The position numbers and the translations under genes were made by a program. Below are positions 12,294 through 24,541 of a stretch of DNA of 64,000 bases, piece after piece (position 1 is the first letter of the stretch; each line of letters starts with the position of its first letter). Source of the stretch: Protula sp. h YS-2021 (taxonomy: Eukaryota; Annelida; Polychaeta; Sabellida; Serpulidae); assembly GCA_949752745.1 (NCBI GenBank), contig OX457032.1, forward strand, positions 13,847,836 through 13,911,835, read 5' to 3'. The notes below the pieces were generated by a model. The model saw nothing but the letters and a program-made list of their open reading frames with translations, was not told the DNA's origin and did not search any database.

Positions 12294-15200
12294 CTGCAAA
12301 AGATCACATTTTGAAGAATTGCAGTGAAACATGAAAAGTACATCACGTCCGATACTGAAGAGGAGATATGTTTTCTTGTGTATTTTAGCTTGGCTCTGCA
12401 GTACGCATGTACTTATAATCCACAACAACGGACAGCCATTAATTGCATTAGTAAGAAAATGAGTGTTGATCGCTAAGTTAGCCCTAACGCTTACTCAGAT
12501 ATACGCCTCAGATTTTCTAGCACTACAACAAGTACTTATGAACCAAATTTGTTGAACATAAAATAAATATATGAAAAGACTGTAATTAAAGAAAATAGTC
12601 CACGGAAAATAGTCCATGCGTAAGATTACCTGTCGAGGCGCATTTGGCACACGGTGCTGAGGATGTCGACACAGTGGTCCAGGCGCGCCTGTTCGATGCC
12701 AATCGACGTGGCGATGAAGCAACCGGTTCTCCCTATACCAGCGCTAAAAATGAACAGGACATAAGACATCACGTGACTGCGGGGAGATATACACCGCCAA
12801 CATAAGACATCACGTGACTGCGGGGAGATATACACCGCCAACATAAGACATCACGTGACTGTGGGTAGATATACACCGCCAACATAAGACATTACATGAG
12901 AGTGGATAGATATACACCGCCAACATAAGACATCACGTTACAGTGGCAGGATATACACCGCCAACGTAAGACATTACATGAGAGTGGATAGATATACACC
13001 GCCAACGTAAGACATCACGTGACAGTGGCAAGATATACACCGCCAACATAAGACATTACATGAGAGTGGATAGATATACACCGCCAACATAAGACATCAC
13101 GTTACAGTGGCAGGATATACACCACCAACATAAGACATCACGTGACTGTGGGAAGATATACACCGCCAACATAAGACATTACATGAGAGTGGATAGATAT
13201 ACACCGCCAACATAAGACATCACGTTACAGTGGCAGGATATACACCACCAACATAAGACATCACGTGACTGTGGGAAGATATACACCGCCAACATAAGAC
13301 ATTACATGAGAGTGGATAGATATACACCGCCAACATAAGACATCACGTTACAGTGGCAGGATATACACCGCCAACGTAAGACATTACATGAGAGTGGATA
13401 GATATACACCGCCAACGTAAGACATCACGTGACAGTGGCAAGATATACACCGCCAACATAAGACATTACATGAGAGTGGATAGATATACACCGCCAACAT
13501 AAGACATCACGTTACAGTGGCAGGATATACACCACCAACATAAGACATCACGTGACTGTGGGAAGATATACACCGCCAACATAAGACATTACATGAGAGT
13601 GGATAGATATACACCGCCAACATAAGACATTACATGAGAGTGGATAGATATACACCGCCAACATAAGACATCACGTTACAGTGGCAGGATATACACCGCC
13701 AACGTAAGACATTACATGAGAGTGGATAGATATACACCGCCAACGTAAGACATCACGTGACAGTGGATAGATATACACCGCCAACATAAGACATTACATG
13801 AGAGTGGATAGATTTACACCGCCAACATAAGACATCACGTTACAGTGGCAGGATATACACCGCCAACATGAGACATCACGTGACAATTGATAGATATACA
13901 CCGCCAACATAAGACATCAGTTTAAATCTGTATTGTTCTCTCAAAGTAAATGCTTGACTAAAACGACCTTTCTTCATATACGATTGTTGGTTTTTTTTGT
14001 TTGTTTAATTTTTTATTTATTTATTTATTTATTTTTGAGGCGGAGGGGTAGAGGACAAGCATTATTGTTTGATGGGCAAAAAGCTTCAAAGTAAGCATTA
14101 GAGGTCAAAGTCTGAAATCAGTTCTTTAATGAGGGACGGGGGGTTGTCAGGCTGGATATGTCTGCGCAATGAATTAACACCCTTGCTTCATCCACATGAA
14201 TTTCTGGACACCTTTCTCATTACGGACATGTTTGTGACGCAAGCCATGGTGTATTACGTAAACCAGGGTAGATGTTGCAAACTATGGTGATCATTGGTGG
14301 ATGACGTCAGCTAATTTCTCATTACGGTTAAAAACGGCACAGATAAGCTTGGCTATGTCAGCTCTGAGTGATGCCGTAAATTAAAGCAGAGGGTTTAAGG
14401 TCAGGGTCAAGTGACCTTAAAATAAAGGTCATGTACAGTGTTTGGAATTTTACCTGCAGTGTACGACGACGGGGCCTTTGACTTTTCCGGTGCTGACGTC
14501 ATACCGCTGCTGGTTGACAAGTTTGACTAGATCTAAGAGAGTACGGGCGGTGTTGGGAGCCTTGTGGTCCGGCCAGGCTGTGTACCAGTAGTGCTGCACC
14601 TTGTATTCCTCCGCCCCTTTCTGCATTGTCAACCAAACCGGGTGCATTGTCAACAAACCACATCAAACAGCGGCATAGGAACTCAAATGTCAGACAATGA
14701 GCGCTGGAAAATTCTGACGAGTTGACATCTCAAGATTTATTAGTCTTGTTTTAAAGGACATATGAACTGGTGAGTAGCACCGCATTCGATAACTGGAACG
14801 TCGAGGTATGGAAGTATGTCGTATCGCGAGCAGTCGTTGATTAATAATTTTTGTACTGTCTTTGTTGCATACCTTTCTACTCTAATTCATTTATCACATA
14901 TGTTTTGTAATGTCAGAAACAGATCAATAAACCAGGATTTGCTTGTTCAATGCTCAATTAATTTTTTATCAGCATCAGCAGTTAAACAACATTATAAATA
15001 TTAATCTGCTTTGGAGTAAATTATTCAAGTACTTAGGTACTTCTCCAAAGTACAGCGTTCTTGTTTTTATTTTAAGGTAAGAACTCAAAATTACCTGTAT
15101 AGTCATACTTACCTTTAAAGTTAAGTTTCTTAAAATGTAACCATTTCTTTCTAAAACACTCGTTGTGGAGACTTCGATTTCACCGAATTTTGCGTATCTT

Positions 15201-18173
15201 TCAGGTAAATAGCTTTCACATTTGGTCTGCAAAGTAAAATAGTAAACTGATCAGCACGATTGTCTTACATATCGCCAAAATATCACGGAAATCACTTTCC
15301 TGATGGATACACTTGCAGGGATTTGTCACAGTGTCTGTGGGTGTGTATGTGTATGTATATGACTGTATGGATCTATTGAAAATGGGTCTTGCATCATCTG
15401 ACACACAACCGAACTAGAGCGGCCAGTGCACACAAAACATAAGAGTGCAGGCTTATATTACAAACTTTCAATCGATACCTACTTAAGTTTCTTGTTTTTG
15501 TGAACAAAAACAAATGTCTCCCCGACAAAACCCATGACCCCCCCCCCCCTCCCCCCCAAACTGAAACAAAATATTCATTTCTGCAAACATAACCTTCATT
15601 CATTGTAAAAATCTTAAAATAAACCAAACAGACGGTTGTCACTAAAACAGATATAAATGAGCATCTTTTTTCATCGGAGTCTGAAAGGTGGTCGCTAAAA
15701 CGGGTTTTACTGTAGGCCCCTCTTATCCAGATCTGAAGTTGGTCACTATAGCAGTTTTACTGTACGTTACATTTTTATCCGGGTCTGGAAGGTGGTCAAG
15801 ACAGGCAGGTTTTACCGTACGTCTTTTTACCTGAATGTGGAAGGGGTCACGACAAACGGTTCTTACCTTACATCTTTTTATCCGGGTCTTGAAGATGGTC
15901 GGGATTTTTTTTTTGTAACCATCATCCTCCACCCCCCCCCTCCACCCCCGCCCCCCAGCTATTTACTGTAGGTCCGACTATAAACACAACCCTAACCCTT
16001 TTACCCAAGGCAACGGTAACAGTCTGTACCCTAACTGTAGTTATAGCATGATAGACTACCTTGTCTTCGCACATTCCCATCGGCCAAATAGCACTAGGAA
16101 GGCATTCTTCATAACTGCGCATCAGAGATGACGCACCTCGGTGGGAGAAGGGGGAGGCATTTCGTAGGCAAAATGGTGAGCTGCTCCTCATAACACAAGA
16201 TATCAGACGACCCAATTTATAGCGAAAAATGCTTCTGCACACAATGCTAATCGATACAGCATGGCTCCTATATATAGCACATCTTCGCAAGCTAATCAAG
16301 TATGCGGCGAAAAAAAAATCAATAGCTAGAGCTGCTTAGAGCTATAATACGACAATAGCATTCCATGACCTCGTAGATAACGACTCCATCATGCACCGCA
16401 ACTGACACTGACCCCTGACTGAGTGGTATGTTACGTAACAACCACAGATGAGAAATGCACAAAAAGCTCAATTTCAGGCAATAACAAATAGCAATGGACC
16501 GACAATAATGCTGTTACTGTTTTTAAAGCTTTCTGAAGAATGCAGGAACACTAGAAAATCTTCGGAAAAATCTTCCGAAATCCCCAGCGCAGTTAACACC
16601 CATGCATAGATAACACAGCAGCCAAAAATGGGGAGGTTGGGGTGGGGGGGGGGGGGAGGCTGTTGACGTTATGCACCTTTCTTGATTTTCTATACGAATT
16701 CAATAATGTTTAATAAAACCGTGTGACCTATCCGAGGAATAAATACACCGAATTTAAAGTCGATCCGACTTTCCGATGTCGAGATATTTTGCTTAAGAAC
16801 AGATAACTTTTTACCTGTCAAAAGTTGAAACAGTCGTCTGACTGAACCAAGGAATATCCATATAAAATTTTAAGTCGATATGACTCTCCGCTATCGAGAT
16901 ATTATGCATAAAAGATCTGGTTCAAAATATACACATTTTACGCGGTGACGTCATACGCCGCTTTCGTTCGTTCTACTCGTGAAAAATATTTAGAGTTTCT
17001 TTCGGACCTACCAAGCAATAATCCATAGTTTCAGTTTTCTCCGGCGTCCAGCAGCTGAGAAATTTCGCACACAAGATTTTTACAAAATGACGTCATACAC
17101 CCGCCCTAATCACGTGACACGCCAAAAATTGATGGAACAGTCCGGCTGACCTAAGGAATATTCATATAAAATTTGAAGTCGATAGAACTTTCCGTTATCG
17201 AGATATTTTGCACACAAGACCTTGTTTATAAAATAAAACCTATTTTACGTGATGACGTCATACGCCGCATTCGTTCGTTCTACTTGCAAAAAAATTCTAT
17301 AGAGTCTTTCGGACCTAACAAGCAACAATCCTACCAAGTTTCAACTTTCTCCGATGTTCAGCAGCTGAGAAATTTGGCACATAAGATTTTTACGTAATGA
17401 CGTCATGCACCTGCCCTAATCAGGTGACATGCGTAAAAAGTTGACAAAACCGTCCGACTGACCCAAAGAATATCTATGTAAAATTTGAAGTCGATAGAAC
17501 TTTCCGTTATCGAGATATTTTGCACACAAGACCTTGTTTATAATATATACATATTTTACGTGATGACGTCATACGCCGCATTCGTTCGTTCTACTCGCGA
17601 AAAAAATATATAGAGTTTTTCGGACCAACCAAGCAACAATCCCACCACGTTTCAACTTTCTCCGATGTTCAGCGGCTGAGAAATTTCGCACACAAGATTT
17701 TTACGTAATGACGTCATACGCCTGCCTTAATCCCCTGACATGCGCTAAAAATTGATAGAACCCGCCGACTGACCCAAGGAATATTGATATAAAATTTGAA
17801 GTCGATAGGACTTTCCGTTATCGAGATATTTTGCACACAAGATCTTGTTCAAAATATATACATATTCTGCGTGATGACGTCATACGCCGCATTCGTTCGT
17901 TCTACTCGCGAAAAAAAATCTACAGAGTCTTTCGGACCAACCAAGCAACAATCCCACCAAGTTTCAACTTTCTCCGATGTTCAGCGGCTGAGAAATTTCG
18001 CACACAAGATTTTTACGTAATGACGTCATACGCTTGCCCTAATCACGTGACATGCGTCAAAAGTTGATAGAACCGTCCGACCTTACCAAGGAATAATTCG
18101 ATCAAGTTTGAAGTCGATCCGACGTTTCGTTCTCGAGATATCTTGCACACAACACTTTGTTCACAACAGACTG

Positions 18174-18205
<32 letters not shown>

Positions 18206-21200
18206 ACACACACACGTACACACATACACACACACAGAACGTATAAACACTATATGTCTCCCCTTGGTCGGGGAGACATAATGACTTGCTTTTGGCTAAT
18301 TATGCAGTCAAAAACATTTAGAGAAAATTTTTTTTTTCATTTTGCATAGATATAAACAGCACTTGAAAACACAATCAGACTTGTCTATTGAATCATGAAT
18401 TTCATATTGATCAGCAAATTTTTCTGTCAACCCAAAACCATGCGGACAAAACTTTAAAGAGTAACAATTTTATGTACTACCTGCACTTCTTCAAAACAAT
18501 AAACTCTTTTATTTGCTCGAATCACTGGTTAAAAAAAAAGGACGCTTAAAAGTAAAAAGATGGACGCTTGGGCAAAAGACTACTAAAATCATCTTTCACA
18601 AAATGGCTATCGTTCAAATCTTCGCTTAATACCGTCTAGATTATACTAAATACATAGCAATTTCTGAATCGAAAACATGCAAGTCTAGAATTACTGTAAG
18701 AAAATCCCCGACTGAAAAAGACTGTATGGGCTATCTAGTTTACAAAAAAGAAAACAAATTAGCCAAATATGTCGGATCATCAGCCCATAATCTCAAATCC
18801 CATTGGGGAGAAATAATGTACGATACATTTTGCACAAATCTTCTATAGGATTTTCACAAATTCTTTCGACGTTTTTTGCACCAAAGCAGAGGAGTCAAGC
18901 AGATTTGACCTTCCAAATACAAACACCCGAACTGAAATAATCTCTCCATTGACGATAAGCTAGGATTGTTTATATTTCAGTTAAAATGTTGTGTTTTTGC
19001 ATTGTGCCTGGGTATCAGCAGAGGTAACCGTTCAGAGGGGGGGGGGGGGGTTGAGAACTTTTTGATATGAAGGTCAAAGAGCTGTATTTTAAGCGGATTC
19101 TGCTTCTGAAGTAGGGCGTGATGTATTTTGGAATCGCTACGCACCAGCAATTTAAGTCATATAATTTTCATATCACGATTGCCAGTGGGCGTACAACAGG
19201 AGACCACGGCATATGAAAAGCAGATACAGCAGTGAGTATTCTCTGCGGCCCTGTCCCGCTCTTCTAGTATCGACGTCACGCTACACAGTACTTGACTATG
19301 TGTACTAGGCATCGCCATGACAACGTAACTTGAGCGACAGAAAACATCCCAGAGGACTGCAAAAAATATATCCAGTTTAAACGAGAATACCTACAGTTGT
19401 ATAATGAATATAACGAAAACTCTCCCTCAGTCTTGCCAAAGACTGTTTACTAGTTTATAGTCTTTGGTCTTGCTTTTCGTTCGCACTAGCCTTGCTGGCT
19501 CGGGCTGACAGTGTTACAAGCTACGGGAGTTATTTCTCGGATCAATCTACTCGTTTTGTGTGGTTTTATAATTAAATTTAGAACAAAGCTAAAAATCTTA
19601 TTTGTGTCTGCATACACAAAAAATTGCATGACATATAGTAGGGCGACCGTCCTTTGACGTTGACCATATAACGATGTCGGCTATCGAGTGTCAAATCACA
19701 TCCAATGTCTGTGCTAAGCATAAACTCGACTGTTTGGCCGGCGAACCTGTTCCACAGTCTCGGCTGTTTCCGGTCAGACAACTCGTGAGGTAGAAAACGA
19801 TACTCAGTTAAACCCGCGTCACAATAACGCCCAACCGCACCAGCAAGCAAAACACAGTGGAGAGGCATTTTTTATCCAACTTTATTACTGTGCCTTATGT
19901 TTTTGCCTCACCCCAATCAAAGAATATCACGCATGTGCAATTACAGCGGTTTGCAATTTAAAAAAATAAAACAAAAACAACAACAAAAATTGCATATTTT
20001 CAAATGCGGAATGTACCCAATGCATCAGGATCGTTTTACGGATAATCGACTAATGCATTTTCCCAAGCAAATCCGGCGTCGTGCTGTCCAAATAACGGCC
20101 CGATAACTGGTATACATCTTCATTGAAATGTTCTCGCCATTTGCAGCACTTGACAAGAGGGTTGAAGGACGCCTCGGTGATCTTTTTTCTACCTGTTCTG
20201 CTTTGATGTATTTATTGTTTTCCTTGACTTAATTATTGTGATTCTACATCAAGTCGAATGTCTTTACGTGCAAATCAAACCTCCAATGGAGATTGTCACG
20301 CTTGAAAAAGTTCTCATTGAACAGCGCCAATAATACGAATGATTTACAGTGAATTGAGAAAAACAGGTCTAGCTTGACAAACACGCTCGCTCCGCACTTC
20401 AAAGACCTACTAAGGAACTCGGCAATATTCCGATTTCAGTACTCACTTTAGTTGTCCCTGATGTTCACCAGAATCCAAAAATGACCGAGGATAAAAAAAA
20501 ACATTTCTTGTTATACCATGTAACAACAGAAAACTCACAGAGGGCTTGGAAGAAAGCAAGTCATCCCTTACCACAAAAAACGGGTTGTTGCTTGGGAAAC
20601 ATATCAACAAGAAAAAACAAGGAAGTTGAAGCAAAATGCGCCGGCATCAAGGTGGCCATTGCATTAATTTTTAACCCACTGCGCCTGGCACAAATGCCAT
20701 ATCCAACATATTTCTCCAATTACAATTCATTCTGGGTCTGTAATAAGCACAGACGTCCAACTCTAATTTCATTGCAATAAAGCTAAAAAGCAGAAAAAAA
20801 CGAGGTAGAAAAAAAAAGAAAGAAAGAAAATAACCCAACGCTGGGCGAGTTGCCACACGCTATATGTGTTTTTTTTTACTTCTTTTTTTCCGAAGTGGCG
20901 CCGTCACTTACTCTGTTTTTCTCGCGTAGCTTGGTGATCATGACTATTATTGGGGTCCGCTCGTGCCAGATCATTCGCCAAAAATCTATCACCGTGTTAG
21001 ACATTGGTCCCTGGGTGGCTATAAACGCCTTGGGTTCACCTGCGTATCCCTACAATCAATCAATCATTCAGTCAGTCAATCACTCAATCAACCAATTAGG
21101 CACTGAACATCCCTAAACGTGATGTTTTTATAGTTTTTTTCTTAACTTACACATAAAAATTACATAGTATATGACGCAATGATATAATGCTCTATAATTG

Positions 21201-24200
21201 TGGTTGTATATAGCATTTAATCAAATAAATATGACTTCCTGTGACACAATTTGGGTTGATTTATTTAGAATGTCCTCTATTTTCTATCAAATATGACTTA
21301 CTCTGATATAATTTGCGTTGATATATGTGGAAAGTGGGTCAGTTTCTATCTCTGGCAATTTCACTCGGGAGTGCTCATCTGGAAAAAAAGGTATAAATTC
21401 ATTCACATGACCTGCTAACAAAATCGTAGAATTCGGTTCACCTCAACAATAAACTACCCAACAATTTTTTTCCATTCATTCTTTTCAACCCGCGACTGTA
21501 CAGTTTCGCTGTTCTTCGTTTCACATTCAGGAATAATTTCTTTCATGAAGACTCCAAATAAAATCCAGTTTCTTTGAAAAAAAATCAACTTTGCTCATAA
21601 ACCTGAGAGTTGTGACCTTGACTCATATTTTATAACGAGACCACCACCGCCCCCATCCCACCGCCCTCCAGAGGGAGGGGCGGCGGGGGGGGGGGTGGGT
21701 CGGAGGGGGTATCATTCAGGTTAAGCAAAGACAGGGAGCTATCATTATGACCACAGTTCAAATACTCCAGATTAGCACTTGATATACACGAGGGAAAGTA
21801 CAGATTCCCCAGTAATCCGGTGCGTTCAAACGCACAAACACACGGACTCAAATTCATAACTTCTGTTACAATATATGACTTTGCAAACCCGACACGGCGC
21901 AGATTTTAGTCGGGGTTGGACTGTTTTGGCTTGCCATGCGAAAGTGGGAAGGGGGGGGGGTGGGGGCTGGGAAGTATGACCCCCATTGTGACTTGCGACC
22001 TCACTACGCTTCACGAAACACTGCGATAAAAAACATCATTATATGGAGAAAAGTATCAAAGTCCTATCGGTTTTCAAGCTTATATTAAATTCCTTGCGGC
22101 ACACGTAGGTTAAAAGGGTAGTCTGGTATCAGACGGTTCGTTGAACGAGTTCGGTTCAGGATCCCAACCCGCACTGATCCTGGCCTTTTGAATGCGAACC
22201 CTAATCAGCGTCATCGTACTTTATGCAGATATAAAATCCCCCTTGAAGCTAAAGGATCCGGTCAAACATACAAGACACTTGAGACACACTGTAATTAACC
22301 ATCTTCCATTCATGTGTTAGCTTGTCTTTTAGCACTCCAAAGTGGTAGGTCGAAAACGAAAAACAGTGATTAGCATTGGTCGGGTTTTTTTTAGGTCGAA
22401 TAGGTTTAAACAAATCGTAGTGAAAATGGGACTGGAGAAAAGAGTTAGCTAGCGAGATTGCGCTGACAGATGTTTGGGAGGGGAGGGAGGGGGGGGAGAT
22501 GAGCGGGGCCGGCGGCGGGAGCAGGGGAGGGGGTTGGTGCTAGGCAAAACTGCACCGAATAAAACAACGCGTTTGATTTGACGGTAACACTACCACTCTT
22601 TTTTCATGTTTTCAGTTGCAATTTTACTCATCTCCATAAAAATCCGCGGAATTTCCCTTGCACTTTTACATAAAATCTTTCTCGAAACATGTTTCGTCAA
22701 CTGTTTAACCAGTGCTATTTTAACCAGTCTCGTGCTGATATGACGTAATAGTGTCATCATGACACGCTGACATGACGTAATAGTGTCATCATAACACGCT
22801 GACATGACGTAACAGTGTCATCATGCCACGCTGATATGACGTAACAGTGTCATCATAACACGCTGATATGACGTAATAGTGTCATCATGACACGCTGACA
22901 TGACGTAATAGTGTCATCATGACACGCTGATATGACGTAACAGCGTCATCAAGATACGCTGATATGACGTAACAGTGTCATCATGACACGCTGAAATGAC
23001 GTAATAGTGTCATCATGACATGCTGACATGACGTAACAGCGTCATCAAGATACGCTGATATGACGTAACAGTGTCATCATGACACGCTGAAATGACGTAA
23101 TAGTGTCATCATGACATGCTGACATGACGTAACAGTGTCATTATGATATTACAAGGTTCAACTGTAAAACAATACGATGTGTTGTTATTCTCCTTCTACT
23201 GATGTTACGGACTGAAATTAATATTTTTCATTTGCAATGACCCGGAGTTTAGAAGAAAGACGTAGATTTGCGTCCTGAAAAGGGAGACAGGCGGGAACCA
23301 CTGGGAGGGAATTGAGGAGGGGGGGAGGGTGGGGAGAGCGAAAGGGCACAACAAAGTTTCAGGCGTATTATTTAGCTAACCTTTTTTCCCCCTATTATAA
23401 AGACACAGAAAAGGGTAAACTGTTGGAAGAAGGTTGTAGCACATATGTAGGCCTAACAGCCTCCACCCTCCCCTCTCTCCCTCCCCGGACAGGACCCGTA
23501 TTATTTAAGCAGAAAGAGTGACTCATCTGCGGTCATATCAAAGAGAAATAGATTACGATGATTTATTTATTTTCAGGTCATCAATGCAACTGATCAAACA
23601 CAGACTTGTTTTCCATTCGAAAAAAAGAAAAAAAAAAAACCTTCTCCTCAAGTGCCGAAATCATTTATTTCTGTGTATGAATATATCTTTACTTGGAGTA
23701 TTTATATATTTCAAGCCTTAGGAAAGGTCTGTTTTAGGCTGTTAATTAAATAGAGTCTATTACATGAGAAAACAATTAAGAGAAGGACTCTTAAATCATA
23801 CAAGTATTACCTCAAGAACACTTCTATTATAATAAAATCCATTACTTAACATTTCTACATTTAAAGTTGAGCCTTCCAGCTGAACTGCATGCACACACTT
23901 GACCAAGGACAATGTTCCAACCAACACCTCATAATATAGCTTATGTTGTGCTTAGTTAAAATACTTAACTCAAATGTCTACTTTACTTCTTACAAAAATT
24001 ACTTCAAGTAATATCACATTAAATGAAGTCTTAATGGAGTAATTTAGAGGTATCTGCTGCCGCCATCACGTAATACGATGGTACAGAAAATATCAGCCAA
24101 TCGTCTGTGACCTTACGGCACTTCGTCAGCTCAGTGATACCCACTGCCATTACGTACAGGAGTTATGTCTGGCGGTGCTGTTTGGGTGCACTTAATTGTT

Positions 24201-24483
24201 TTGTGCACCCCCCCCCCCCCCCCCCACCCTCTACCTCACTCCCCGTGATCAGGCAGCTGGAAAAGTCGTGACTCAGACAAATCAATGTGTCTTACGTCAT
24301 GTCGGTTTCAAATTAACGGGTTTCGGTTGTATGATGTATTCAAACAAAACAACAGAGGCCAATCATAAACTGAGAGAGAGACAGAGAGAGACAAAGAGAA
24401 AGAGGAGAGAGACAGAGAGAGACAAAGAGAAAGAGAAGAGAGAGAGACAGAGAGAGACAGAGAGAGAGGGAAAGAGAGAGAGA

Positions 24484-24541
<58 letters not shown>

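Larger units (their letters stand above)
16690..18280. repeat. Composite element: ~311-bp tandem repeat, CA run and terminal hairpin
   Basis: The block TCGAGATAT(T/C)(T/A)TGC recurs at 16,894, 17,198, 17,510, 17,821 and 18,133, giving a 304-312 bp period and four full units, plus a shorter partial unit from about 16,740. Each unit also carries GTGATGACGTCATACGCCGC, TTCGTTCGTTCTACTCG and TTTCGGACC. The array ends in a CA-rich microsatellite and a perfect 11-bp stem hairpin. Confidence 0.88.
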
